From positions 429,677 through 493,676 of the forward strand of contig NW_004457442.1 in the NCBI RefSeq assembly GCF_000313135.1: a DNA stretch of 64,000 nt. Direction: 5' to 3'. Within the stretch, counting starts at the first letter, position 1; the number at the start of each line of letters is the position of its first letter. Source of the stretch: Acanthamoeba castellanii str. Neff (Eukaryota > Discosea > Longamoebia > Acanthamoebidae). Position numbers and translations under genes: made by a program. A model generated the notes under the pieces. The model saw nothing but the letters and a program-made list of their open reading frames with translations. It was not told the DNA's origin and did not search any database. Shown here in pieces: positions 44,101-57,200 of this stretch.

Positions 44101-47100
44101 TGTGCGATGATTTGGCTCACGACGATGGCGGGGCAACAGGGCGGCACTGCTACGCGGGGCCGGCGTACCGCGAGAGCGAGGACGAGCAGGAGGTGACGGT
44201 CAACAACATGGCCCTGAGCGTGGGCAACCTGTACGGCCTGGGCTACCGCGTGGGCGAGCCCACGATGGTGCGGTTCGAGAGCGTGCCGGAGCTGCTCGCC
44301 GTGATCAACGCGCCGCCCACGCACTACGACGTGCTCGAGGGCGAGGAGATCGTTGTCAACCAGCGCACGATGAATGGCCAGGGGTCCTTCACCAAGCTCA
44401 CCAACGTGGAGGGCGTCACGTCGTCCTTCGAGATCACGCGCGACACCGTAGCCATTGAAAGCACCGCCTCGGGCGTACGTCTTCCCTAGTTGGTTGGGTG
44501 GGTGCTGGGTAATTTTATTCACAATTCCACGCATCTCACACCCGCCACAGAACGCGCTGGATGGCAAGTTGGCTGTAGTGGTGGGCAAGCTGCACCAGAG
44601 TGCGTCGGCGCTCAAGAAGAAGACCCAGGTCGACAGCCAGGGCGTGCTGGAGCGCCTCACAGTGTCGCGCGAGCTGACGGCGTCGGGCGACGACGTGGTG
44701 CTCTACATCTCGACCACGCGCGACCAGTGGAAGTTCCCCATCGTCGACCAGACCGGGGCGCCGGTCGGGGCGCTCGACGTGTGGCTGTCGTCGAGCTGCG
44801 GCGTCGAATGCGTGCAGGTGGCCGACGGGCGCGACCTGTGGTGGTTCGCGCCCGATCACGAGCCCTTCAACGTGCTCACCTACTCATCGCGCTCACCGAC
44901 CGACTTTGTGCCGTCGAACCGCGTCATGGTGGGCGACCGCGTCACGCTCGGCCCCAACGATCACCTCCAGTTCGTGGGCGAGAGCTCGGGCCGCTCGCAG
45001 AACAAGGTCACGCTAGACCACCAGACGTCGACGCGCGACCGCGCCACGGCGGTGGGGATCGACGTCAACTACGAGTTCATGTTCTCGCAGGCCTTCCTGG
45101 GCCTGGGTCCCAACCACAAGCTGCCGCTCGGGATCAGCGTCTGGGATCCTGGAACTCGAGGAGGCCATTCTCCGGACCGCAGCCGCGCAGATCGGCAGTG
45201 AGCAGGCGGCGCGCAGCGGCCAGCCAGCCGAATCCCCAGCTCTCGAGGGTGGCCAGGCCGCGCGAGAAAGGTTGGTCGTAGATGTCGAACCAGGTGTCTC
45301 TGTACACACGACACACACACGATACACACACGACCAGGGTCGCACACACCACCACCACCACCACCACCACCACCACCACCACCCACGACACCACGACCAC
45401 CAGCCACCACCAGCCACCAGCAGCAGCAGCAGCCACCACCACCACGTCACTCAGCTCTCAGGATATACCGCTGCCGCTCGGGATCAGCGTCAACGCCATG
45501 GAGAGCGAGGACCACGAGACGGCCGACGAGGAAGCCACGTCGCGCAAGGCCAGCGCGGCGATCGAGCGCGACGTGTCGGTGCAGGCCTACCTGGAGCCCA
45601 TCAACCCCGAGTTCGCCTACCGCGTGCAGCCGTTCGTGTGGCTGGCGCGCACGGCCGACGGGCACGAGTACCTCAAGGTGGAGTACACGGCCGAGCCGGG
45701 CTACCACCCGGGCGTGGCCACCTGGTGGCAGCGCACCTACAACCGGCCGGACCCGGCCTTCAACCTGCCCTGGTGGTGGGCGGCGACCTACAAGCGCGAC
45801 CGCACGATGCTCACCAAGGAGCTGGTGGCCACGCCGCAGTTCCCCACCGTGGGCGAGCTGGTGCACGTGACGGCGACGGTGCGCAACAAGGCCCTGGTGT
45901 CGGCGGCGCAAGTGGACGTGTCGTTCTGGCGCGGCAACCCCGACAACTGCTTTGACCTCGAGTGCCTCACCATCGGCCACACCCTCAGTACCCCGCCCTT
46001 CCTCTCGACTTCTCTTTTCTCTTTTCTTTTCTTTGTTTCTCATCACGCACACACGACACGACACGACACACACCGCACACACGACACGACACGACACGAC
46101 ACGACAGTTGGGTCGGCGACAATCGACTTCATTCCGGCGCAGGGCAAGCGCGAGGTGTCGTTCCTGATGCGGTACGGCGGGGTGCAGAACATCCACGTGA
46201 CGCTGGACGACAACGAGCAGCTCGACGAGATGCACGAGGACAACAACCACGCCTACGCGCTCCTGTTCCACAACGTGCGCGAGGGCGGCTACACGCTGCA
46301 GACTCTGCGCCTCGGGCGCACCGACGCGGCGCAAGCGGTCATCGACGTGAGGCCGCGCACGAACGCCGATGGCAGCTTCGCCGGCGGCTACACGGTGAGC
46401 GCCACCGTGCTGGGCGACACCTTCACGCGGCAGAACCTGGTGGCCCAGTTCTGGCACGGGGCCGTCGGCGGCGGCGGGCGCCTCATCGCCACCGTCGCGG
46501 TGCCGCTGCTCGAGGGCTCGGTCGAGTCGACCAGCACCTACGGCCTCAGCGCCTACTGGCACACGGCCAGCCCGGACCTGCACGCGCACGAGCAGGAGCT
46601 GCACGCGGTGCTGCTCCACTCGGGCTTCGACCCGACGCCGGCCAACGTCATCTCGCACGTGTCGCGGCGCGTGTCGGTGGCGTGCTACGGCGAGATCGAC
46701 CTGTGCGGCGTGTGCGGCGGGTTCAACCGCTCGTGCGCCGGGTGCGACGGCGAGGCCCATTCGGGCGTCGTGGTGGACGCGTGCGGCGTGTGCGGCGGCG
46801 ACAACTCGACCTGCTGCGTGCCGCGGCCCGGCCAGGCCAAGCTCCACCGCGTGCGGCTGACCTCCGACGTGCTCGCCGGCGCCGGCGGCGACGATGACCA
46901 GTTGATCAAGCGCGTGCAGGTGGGCGAGCTGGTGGTGTGGGAGAACCTGCTCGACTGGGACGTCGAGATTGTGGCCGGCCTGCAGGACTTGGGATCATAC
47001 GACCACCTGGCGGCGGCCTTCAACCTGTCGGCCCTGCGCGACCACGACCAGTCCATCCCTCTCCAGCTACCCCTCGCCGCCCAAGACTTATCTCAGTTCA

Positions 47101-50100
47101 TTCAGGTGCGCCCCCCTCCCTCGTCGCTCACTTTTTCTTTCTCTCTTTTCTGTGTGGTTTGTATTTATTTGGTCTTTATTCGCTAAACAATTTACATATT
47201 TGATAAATACAGAATTATGTTTCGATGCTGGCGGTGAAGGACCACGTGGACAGCGCGCCCAGCGATGACGAGATCCCAATCCCGCAGCCGGACTCCACGA
47301 CCCAGTACCTCCGCCGCCGATCGGCCACCGCCGGGCCTTCAGATGCCGCCTGGTTCGGCCACCCCATGCCGTCTGTGCCATAGCGCGACTCAGTGAGCTC
47401 ACCGTGTCGTTGTGTCGTGTCGGGAACGAAATCGGTGGTTCGGGGCGGCCTGCAGGCGCATCACAACAGTGGACGGTTTCGTGCGGGTTGCGCGCGTACC
47501 CAGGACCGATGACGACGGAGAAGAAGAGGGCGAGGAGCGGCCAGCCGAGTTCGCCATGGCCGGGGTCTGCTGCGCCCCCGACGGGGAGGAGGAGGAGGAA
47601 GAGGAGGAGGCCGCCGCCGCCGCAGCCCAAGGCCGCCAGGGCGGCCGACCGCTGCGGTCAGTGGTGCTGTCCATGCTCAAGGAGCACAGGCGCCGAATCG
47701 ACCGCCTGCGCGCGTTCGCTAACTCGACCACCGCCAACAACCACAACCTCGAGCCGGTCCAGCAACAGGCGAGGGACGCGCTTCGCACCGTGGCCGCCGA
47801 CTCCGCGTTCTACGACCCGGAAGTCCGGGAGACGAGCGCGTGGGACCTCGGCGGCGGCGGCGCCGAGACGGCGGCGATGGCGCGGCAGATCCGCTGCCTC
47901 TGCCCGAACCGGGGCGGCTCGAGGCGCGTCAAGCGCATCGGCGAAGACCCCGCGGTGATCGGCATCGGCCCGAAGGGTCCGGCGCGCGTGGGTCCCGCGC
48001 TGGGCGTAGGCCCTGGTGCGGCGCGCGGGGGTCCTCCCAGGTCCATGGGCATCGGCACTCAGCACGCCATCAAGGCCGAGCTCGGCCTGCTCGACACGGG
48101 CAAGAAATCGATGGAGAAGATGCTGTCCGATACGGTGTCGGTAAACAACGCGCTGGCGATCATCGACCAGGCGCCGACGCTCATCGACCAGGCGCCAATG
48201 CTGGTCGACGCTTCCACGGGCCTGATCGCTGCGGCCGGCGACATGGTCACGACCATCGCGTCCGACCCGTTGACGCTCATCACCATGATCGACCCCGTAA
48301 CGCTCATCGCCGCGCCGGCCATGATACCACTCAGCATGCTCGACAGGGAGCTTTCGAAATGGCAGGCGAGCGCGGAGGGCAACTCCCTGCAGTACGCGGG
48401 GGCCACCACCGGGCGGGTCTTTGTGGGCGTGCTGCGCGTCGGCATCCCGCTGGCCCTCACCTTGGCACCCTTGGCCTTTGGCGTACCCGTGCCCCCCACG
48501 GCCTTAGTGTCCGTCATCGCGCCCATCGTCAAGCAGGGCGTCCAGCTCGCCGACACGGCCGCCGGCCACTACGGGGTCCCCACGCTCACCGATCGAATGA
48601 ACGGAGCGGTGGGCAACCTGATGGACGGTGCCTCCGGAGTGGGGCGCAGCGGAGTGGGGCTCCTGATGGACGGTGCCTCCGCCGTGACTGGAGCGGGGCG
48701 CGGCGGAGTGGGGCTCCTGATGGATGGTGCCGCTTCCGTGAGCCAAGCCCTGGTGCCCCGCAGCCAGCGCGGCAACGGAACAACAGCCTACAACCACCAC
48801 TACGACGACGACGACGACGATGGCTACTATGGCCACGACCACGAGAGGCACGTCAGCAAGCGCGCGGGAGGCACGAATGCAGCGCTGAAGCAGGCGCTGG
48901 TCGACCTCTACGGCCGGTTCGACTTTGAACAAGTCGCGAGCAGACCGGACGGGCCGTCGGCGCTGGCGCCGGGCGGCGCGAGCATGCCGCACCGGTTCTT
49001 CACGCCGGGCGTCTACCTGTGGCACGACGCGCGCCACCCGGCCGTACACGGCGCGATCGTGGTGGAGCCCTCGAGCTACGCGCCGGACGCGTGCGGCGTG
49101 TGCGGCGGCGACGGCTCAGCGTGCTACGTGGACTGCGCCGGAGTGGCGGGCGGCCTGGCGACGCTCGACAACTGCAGCAACTGCACGGGTGGCACTACCG
49201 GCCTCGAACCCAACTTCTTCATGAACGCGTGCGGCGTGTGCGGCGGCGGTGGCGGCAGTGATGAAGAGGGCAACTGCACCGACGTCCAGGTTCATTTTCC
49301 TCTCACTTTTTTTTTTCATTCGTTTTCTCTTCTTTTTTCTCATGGAAGACTCTCTCTCGATCTTACTCCTCCCACACTCAGAGACGCAGCGAATTTGACC
49401 ACACGGCTGCGGCGCCCGCGGTTATGCTCCCGTGCGCCGCGACCGAGGTGCGGGACGAACGCGGCGCGTGCTGTGCGCCGTCCGAGCTCGACTGCGCGGG
49501 CGTATGCGGCGGCAAGGCGGTGGTGGACGAGTGCGACCAGTGCGTGCTGGGATCCACGGGCCGCGAGTTCAACGCCGCCAAGGACTGCGCCGGCCAGTGC
49601 TTCGGCAATCGTTCCGCCTCTGATCCGTACGCGTTGCTCGGCAAGCGGGAATCGTGTGTGTCGTGCTGACTCACAGTGTGTTGTGTGTTGTGTGTTGTGC
49701 AGGGCGTGCACGTGTGCGCCTGGCGAGCTCGACGCGTGCTTCGTGTGCGGTGGCGACAACTCGTCGTGCACCGGGTGCGACGGCGTGCTCCACTCGGGCG
49801 CCGCCCGCGATCTCTGCGGCGTGTGCGGCGGCGACGGCTCGACCTGCTGCCGCCTGCCCTTCGCCCAGGTGTCCGTGGTGGTCCGCGGCTTCGAGCCCCT
49901 GGCGCCGCACCGCACGCTCGACGCCGGCGAGACCCTGGCCGTGACCAACCTCCACGCCGGCTACACCTACACGTTCGTGCTCGTGCGCTACACCGACCAC
50001 GACGAGGCGGCTATAGATAGCTGGCGTGAGCTGGCACCGCTGCCGCCGGCCCGCACGCTGCGCACCGTGCTCACCCAGCCGGGCGAGTACCTGCTCACCG

Positions 50101-50903
50101 CGCGGGAGAACACGCTGGCCACGGTGCGCCTCAGCGTGCGCTACAACGCCAAGAGGCGCGACGCCTGCGGCCACTGCGTCTACCCGCCGACGACGTCGAC
50201 CGCCGACGGCGAAGACTACGACAACGACGACAAGCGGCGCCACCAGCTGGTGGCCTACGCCCAGTGCTGCGAGGTGATGGGGCCGGACGTGGACGTGCAT
50301 GCCTGGTTTGAGAGCACGCACGTGGTCGACGCTGCCAACCCGACACGCACAGTGCGCATCGTCGAGCGCACGGGTCACTATCGCAGCGCGCCCACGCGCC
50401 ATCTGCTGCGCCTCATCGCGTCGCAGACCATCGACGCCAGGACCTGGCGCACCAGCGGCGGCGGCGACCAGCAGCGGCTGGCGGTGGGCGACGTCATAGT
50501 GCTTGAGAACCGCGACCTGCTCGACCACATGATCACGATCTCGGGGCCGCAGCCACTGCCCGTCGTGGTGCTCGAGCGCGGCACGACCGTCGAGGTGGGT
50601 CCGCTGCTCACGCCGGGCACCTATCGGGTGGTGTCCAACCGCAACCTGGTCAACACCAGCTTCGCGGTCGAGTTCGCCTTTGCCTGCACGGTCCACGCGC
50701 CCGAGCAGCCCCAGCTGCTGCCCGCGCGCCAGAGCTCTCAGGCTGCGGCCACTACGGCGGCGACTACGGAGGACCGGATCCGCTTGATGGCGCTGATTGT
50801 GCTTCCTGTGGCGGGTGCCGTCGCGCTCGTGGCTCTGGTGGGCCTGGTGGCCTTCGTTCAGACCCGGCGGAAGGCGCAGCACAGCGCGTGCAACTTGGCA
50901 TAG
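38175..50903 (+). CDS. Giant surface protein A: EGF, FG-GAP, CARDB and CGVCGG repeats, C-terminal span
   Basis: I joined 23 exons in phase into about 3,424 residues: 38175-38341, 38425-38812, 38927-39098, 39210-39440, 39550-39727, 39886-40651, 40731-40947, 41082-41318, 41387-41572, 41715-42329, 42410-42600, 42699-43094, 43234-43541, 43625-43842, 43925-44062, 44140-44474, 44551-45138, 45462-45987, 46108-47105, 47213-47352, 47456-49289, 49382-49626, 49703-50903. Domains: N-terminal hydrophobic signal/anchor (about 17-35), EGF-like (about 285-317), FG-GAP/VCBS-like repeats with Asp-rich loops (about 1060-1420), CARDB-like (about 1915-2030), CGVCGGD Cys repeats (about 2140-2175 and 2870-3070), a Gly/Ala-rich hydrophobic region (about 2480-2780) absent from B, and a membrane span (about 3385-3407) with a basic tail. 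An adhesion or surface role is inferred. Confidence 0.8.
39728..39768. repeat. (CACT)n microsatellite at a 5' splice site of gene A
   Basis: A (CTCA)n run begins at the GTAC donor after exon 5. The matching intron of B has only a short remnant of it. Confidence 0.85.
41632..41714. repeat. ACACA/ACACG tandem repeat ending at a splice acceptor in gene A
   Basis: Repeats of ACACAAC and then ACACGCA run directly into the CAG acceptor of exon 10 (exon start 41715), replacing a normal pyrimidine tract. The same intron of B is short and lacks the array. Confidence 0.85.
45121..45490. mobile_element. 350-bp insertion with 20-bp direct duplication, possible new intron
   Basis: CTGCCGCTCGGGATCAGCGT occurs at 45121-45140 and again at 45471-45490; giant gene B has it once at the matching place. 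The 330 bp between the copies are absent from B. If spliced from the GT at 45139 to the AG at 45461, the coding frame is kept with nine extra codons, part of which repeats the duplicated LPLGIS. Without splicing the frame stops within about 20 codons. The insert includes a (CAC)n tract (about 45338-45382). Confidence 0.75.
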
Positions 50904-51297
50904 AACTAGCAGGTGCTCCAACAACAATATTGTATTGCCCACTTACTTACTTGGTCACCAACACCACATCACTCAGCGAACCGGCGAGCGCCTTTAGCGA
51001 CACACTGCACGGGTCCACTGTCCACCGCGTCGTCCGCACGGCAGAACATCGGCGGATGCCGCTGCGGCAGCTGTGAGCGTGCGCCATCGTGAGTGAGCGA
51101 ACAACACTCGTCAAAGTTGTCAGTTCTCTTGTTTATGCGTCAAATAATCGCTTTCAAGTAGAGGAATAATGTGATTGACCCACCCATGGGTTACACGCCA
51201 AAAGCTCAAAACTGAAGACAAGGAAATGATGCGTTATGTCCGTTTGAGATAGCAAAATTATAATTGATCAAATACACTTGCAGTGAGGAGGGAGCAC
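50904..51297. other. 394-bp centre of the giant inverted repeat
   Basis: This spacer between the two convergent stop codons presumably holds both 3' UTRs. I see no frame, hairpin or repeat that would explain the duplication. Confidence 0.6.
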
Positions 51298-54200
51298 TCA
51301 CACGGAGACGGGCTGCTGCGCCATCCGCCGAGACTTGACGAAGGCCACCAGTCCCCACGCCAATCCCACGACCAACACGACCAGGCCTGCTGCGACCACC
51401 GATGGAAGCCCCAGCAGCGACGCACCACTTATCATGGTGGGCGACAGCTGCGCGGGCGCGGGCATCGGGGCGTGGACCACGCAGGCAAAGGCGAACTCGA
51501 TCGTGAAGCTCGTGTTGACCAGGTTGCGGCCGACCGATATCACTTGGTAGGTGCCCGGCGTGAGCAGCGGCCCGACCACCACGCTCGTGCCCCGATCCAG
51601 CACCACGTCGGGCACCGGCTGCGGCCCATCAATCGAGATCACGTGGTCGAGCAGGTCGCGGTTCTCCATTACTATGACGTCGCCCACCGCCAGCCGCTGG
51701 CCAGCCGCAGCGTTCCAGTGGTCGGCGTCGATGGTCTGCGGGGCGACGAGGCGCAGGAGGTGGCGCGTGGGCGCGCTGCGGTAGTGGCCCGTGCGCTCGA
51801 CGGTCGTGTGGGCCACAGTGGGGTCGACCGGGTCGACCAGGTGGGTGTTGGCGTACCAGGCGTGGACGTTGTCCGACCCCATAGCCTCGCAGCACCGCGT
51901 GTAGGCCACCAGCTCGCGCCGCCGCTGCGTCGCCTCGACCGATGAGTCCTCGGCGCCGACGTCGGCGTCGGCGTAGACGCAGTGATCGCAGGCGTCGCGC
52001 CGCTTGGAGTTGTAGCGCACGGTCAGCCGCACCGTGGCCAACGCACTCAGTGTGGTGGTGGTGGTGGTCGAGGTGGTGCTGGTGGTGGTGCTGGTCGAGG
52101 TGGAGTTGGGGTCGAGCGCGGTGAGCGCGTACTCGCCGGGGGCGGCGATCTCGATGTGCAGGGTGCGGCCGGGCTCGAGCGGGGCGAAGCGCTGCTCGAT
52201 GGTGTGGTCGACGAGGCGCACGAGGACAAAGGTGTAGGCGCGACCGGCGTGGAGGTTGGTGAGGACGAGGGTCTCGCCGGCGTCCAGGGTGCGGTGCGGC
52301 GGGAGGGTCTCGAACCCGCGCACGATGACGTGGACCTGGGCAAAGGGCAGGAAGCAGCAGGCGGAGCTGTTGCCGCCGCACACGCCGCAGAGATCGCGCG
52401 TCAGGCCCGAGTGGAGCACGCCGTCGCACCCGCGGCACGACGAGTTGTCGCCACCGCACACAAAGCACGCGTCGAGCTCGCCCGGCGCACACGTGCACGA
52501 CCTGCACACGCCATACGACACAGCGTCAGCCCGACACATGATACGACACGACACGTTACGACACGACACGACACGACACGCACTGTGTGGAGGGGGAGAA
52601 GGGGGCGTACGGATCGGAGGCGGAGCGTTTGCCGAAGCACTGGCCGGCGCAGTCCTTGTCAGCGTTGAACGCGCGTCCGGAGGTGCCCATCACGCACTGA
52701 CCGCACTCGTCGACCACGGCCTCGCCGCCGCACACGCCCGCGCAGTCCATGTCTGAGTCAGGCACGTGACCGTCGCCCTCCACATAACACACGCCGCACG
52801 CGTCGAGCGTTGCATTTCCAAAGCACGTGCCCTGGCAGTCCCTGCTCATGTTGGCCCGATACTGGTTGACGACACGACACGCACCGCACACGACACGACA
52901 CGACACGCACCGCACTGTGTAAGCGACCGAGCGCTGACCCGGGGGGGTTGAGGGAGTGACGAACCAGGGGCACGCGGGAGTAGCCGCCCACGCAGACGCC
53001 GCAGTTGTCGAGCACGGCCGAGCCGTTGCACGAGCCGGCGCAGTCGACCCAGTAGTCGGGGCCGGCCGCGAAGTGCTCTGGCAGGGCGCACACGCCGCAC
53101 GGGTTGATGCGTGCGGTGCCGTTGCACGTGCCGGCGCAGTCGCGCACCGCGATCGGATCCACCCCCGACGCGCCCCCCACGCACACGTCGCAGTCCAGCG
53201 TGGCCGACCCGAAGCACATGCCGGCGCAGTCGAGCTCCTCCGCCGCGCAGCAGAGCCCGCGCGCGTCCACCACTCCCGCCGTGCATAGGCCTTCATCCTC
53301 CGTCACCATACGCTTTTGCGGCTGCGGAACCTGCAACACGACACGACACGACACGCATGAGTGTGTGACGACACAACACGACACACGACACACGACACAC
53401 GACACACGTACATCGAAACCGGTGCTGCCGCCGATGCAGCGGAAGTCGGGTCCCAAGGTGGCGGTGCCGTTGCATGTGCCGGCGCAGTCGTAGGTCGCCG
53501 GGCCGCCGCACACGCCGAAGCAGTCCGCGCCGGTCGTGGTGGGCAGGTCCAACGTGCCCCCGACGCAGTAGCCGCAGCGGTTGACGTAGGCCTGGCCGAA
53601 GCAGTCGCCCGCACAGTCGCGGTCCGCGTCGATCGGGATGTTGGTGATGCCGCCCGCGCACACACCGCAGCTGTCGGTGACCGCCGTGCCGAAGCACACG
53701 CCGTAGCAGTCCTTGCGCTTGAGTACAACGGGCACGCCGCTCGTGCCGCCCTCGCACACGTCGCAGTCGCCGACGCGGGCGTCGCCAAAGCACGCCCCGG
53801 CGCAGTCCTTGGCCGCTCCGGGCGCGCGGCCGGTGGTGCCGCCCGCGCACTGGCCGCACTCGTCCAGCGCGGCCGCGCCGTTCTCCACCCCCGCGCAGTC
53901 TTTGCAGCCCGAGCCGTCGCCGCCGCACACGCCGCACGCGTCCGGCGCGTAGCTCGAGGGCTCCACCACGATCGCGCCGTGTACGGCCGGGTGGCGCGCG
54001 TCGTGCCACAGGTAGACGCCCGGCGTGAAGAACCGATGCGGCATGCTCGCGCCGCCCGGCGCCAGCACCGACGCGTTGCCCTCCGATCGGCCGGCGAGGT
54101 CAGAGTAGGCGAACCGGCCGTAGAGGTCGTTGAGGGAGCCCAGGCTGGTGCGGCGCTGGCGGGTGGTGGTAGGCGGGCAGAGGCAGCGGATGGGCAGCCT

Positions 54201-57200
54201 GGGCGTGCCCGGGGCGGGGTCGACGAAAAAGGTCGACGCCGTGGCCTCCGAGCGGAGCCGGGTGATTGCCTGCATGTGCGTGTGTGTGCGCAAGTGGTGA
54301 GACACACTCCGTACACTCCGCACACGACATACACGACACGACACACGACACGACACACGACACGGGGGTACCTGATCGATGCCCGGATTGAGGATGCCGG
54401 TGGCGTTGACGACGGAGCGCAGGCGGGCGAGCTTGCGCTTGTGGTCCTTGAGCATGGACAGCACCTGCGACCGCAGTGACCGTCCAGCTGTTGGCTCGTG
54501 GTGGTGGTCGTCGTCGTGGATGTCGGCGTCGTCCATGTCACGCGCCTCGTGCCACTCGTCGTCGGCCGGGGCGCAGCAGACGTCTCTCATCGCAAACTCG
54601 CGCACCTCGTCGCCGTCGAAATCGAACTCGAAATTATTGTAATCTTCGGCAAATAGATCGTCGGTGGTCTCGGCCTCGCGCTTGACCGGCGCGACCGGCA
54701 CGAAGTCACTGGCACTCGTGATGCGCCTGGTCACCCACCCATCCGCCAAAAAAGTTACTTGTATCGTGTCGTGTCGTTGGTCGTGTCGTTGGTCGTGTCT
54801 CATACCAGCGGGCCGAAGCCGTGCCAGGGCGCTGGCGGAGGTACTTGGTAGTGGAGTCAGGCTGCGGGATCTTGATCTCGTCATCACTGGGCGCGCTGTC
54901 CACGTGGTCCTTCACCGCCAGCATCGAAACATATTTCTGTATTTATCAAATATGTAAATTGTTTAGCGAATAAAGACCAAATAAATACAAACCACACAGA
55001 AAAGAGAGAAAGAACAAGTGAGCGACGAGGGAGGGGGGCGCACCTGAATGAACTGAGATAAGTCTTGGGCGGCGAGGGGTAGCTGGAGAGGGATGGACTG
55101 GTCGTGGTCGCGCAGGGCCGACAGGTTGAAGGCCGCCGCCAGGTGGTCGTACGACCCCAAGTCCTGCAGGCCGGCCACGATCTCGACGTCCCAGTCGAGC
55201 AGGTTCTCCCACACCACCAGCTCGCCCACCTGCACGCGCTTCACCAACGGGTCGTCGCCGGCGCCGGCGCCGGCGAGCGCGTCGGAGGTCAGCCGCACGC
55301 GGTGGAGCTTGGCCTGGCCGGGCCGCGGCACGCAGCAGGTCGAGTTGTCGCCGCCGCACACACCGCACGCGTCCACCACGACGCCCGAGTGGGGCTCGCC
55401 GTCGCACCCGGCGCACGAGCGGTTGAACCCGCCGCACACGCCGCACAGGTCGATCTCGCCGTAGCACGCCACCGACACGCGCCGCGACACGTGCGAGATG
55501 ATGTTGGCCGGCGTCGGGTCGAAGCCCGAGTGGAGCAGCACCGCGTGCAGCTCCTGCTCGTGCCCGTGCAGGTCCGGACTGGCCGTGTGCCAGTAGGCGC
55601 TGAGGCCGTAGGTGCTGGTCGACGCGACCGAGCCCTCGAGCAGCGGCACCGCGACGGTGGCGATGAGGCGCCCGCCGCCGCCGACGGCCCCGTGCCAGAA
55701 CTGGGCCACCAGGTTCTGCCGCGTGAAGGTGTCGCCCAGCACGGTGGCGCTCACCGTGTAGCCGCCGGCGAAGCTGCCATCGGCGTTCGTGCGCGGCCTC
55801 ACGTCGATGAGCGCTTGCGCCGCGTCGGTGCGCCCGAGGCGCAGGGTCTGCAGCGTGTAGCCGCCCTCGCGCACGTTGTGGAACAGGAGCGCATAGGCGT
55901 GGTTGTTGTCCTCGTGCATCTCGTCGAGCTGCTCGTTGTCGTCCAGCGTCACGTGGATGTTCTGCACCCCGTCGTACCGCATCAGGAACGACACCTCGCG
56001 CTTGCCCTGCGCCGGAATGAAGTCGATCGTCGCCGACCCAACTGTCGTGTCATGTGTGCCGTGTCGTGTCGTGTGTGCGGTGTGTGTCGTGCCGTGTCGT
56101 GTGTGCGTGATGAGAAACAAAGAAAAGAAAAGAGAAGTAGAGAAGTAGAGAGGAAGGGCGGGGTACTGAGGGTGTGGCCGATGGTGAGGCACTCGAGGTC
56201 AAAGCAGTTGTCGGGGTTGCCGCGCCAGAACGACACGTCCACTTGCGCCGCCGACACCAGGGCCTTGTTGCGCACCGTCGCCGTCACGTGCACCAGCTCG
56301 CCCACGGTGGGGAACTGCGGCGTGGCCACCAGCTCCTTGGTGAGCATCGTGCGGTCGCGCTTGTAGGTCGCCGCCCACCACCAGGGCAGGTTGAAGGCCG
56401 GGTCCGGCCGGTTGTAGGTGCGCTGCCACCAGGTGGCCACGCCCGGGTGGTAGCCCGGCTCGGCCGTGTACTCCACCTTGAGGTACTCGTGCCCGTCGGC
56501 CGTGCGCGCCAGCCACACGAACGGCTGCACGCGGTAGGCGAACTCGGGGTTGATGGGCTCCAGGTAGGCCTGCACCGACACGTCGCGCTCGATCGCCGCG
56601 CTGGCCTTGCGCGACGTGGCCTCCTCGTCGGCCGTCTCGTGGTCCTCGCTCTCCATGGCGTTGACGCTGATCCCGAGCGGCAGCTTGTGGTTGGGACCCA
56701 GGCCCAGGAAGGCCTGCGAGAACATGAACTCGTAGTTGACGTCGATCCCCACCGCCGTGGCGCGGTTGCGCGTCGACGTCTGGTGGTCAAGCGTGGCCTT
56801 GCTCTGCGAGCGGCCCGAGTGCTGGCCCACGACCTGGGTGTGATCGTTGGGGCCGAGCGTGACGCGGTCGCCCACCATGACGCGGTTCGACGGCACAAAG
56901 TCGGTCGGCGAGCGCGATGAGTAGGTGAGCACGTTGAAGGGCTCGTGATCGGGCGCAAACCACCACAGGTCGCGCCCGTCGGCCACCTGCACGCATTCGA
57001 CGCCGCAGCTCGACGACAGCCACACGTCGAGCGCCCCGACCGGCGCCCCGGTCTGGTCGACGATGGGGAACTTCCACTGGTCGCGCGTGGTCGAGATGTA
57101 GAGCACCGCGTCGTCGCCCGACGCCGTCAGCTCGCGCGACACTGTGAGGCGCTCCATCACGTCACGCCCGTCGGCCACGGCATTCTTCTTGAGCGCCGAC

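Noticed and set aside
45134..45445. Minus-strand frame in the insertion as an independent gene
   Set aside because: It has no start or complete exon structure and runs into a simple repeat; it is better explained as a copied exon fragment.
50904..51297. Transposase or site-specific recombination signal at the centre of the giant inverted repeat
   Set aside because: I found no open frame, terminal repeat or strong hairpin in the spacer.
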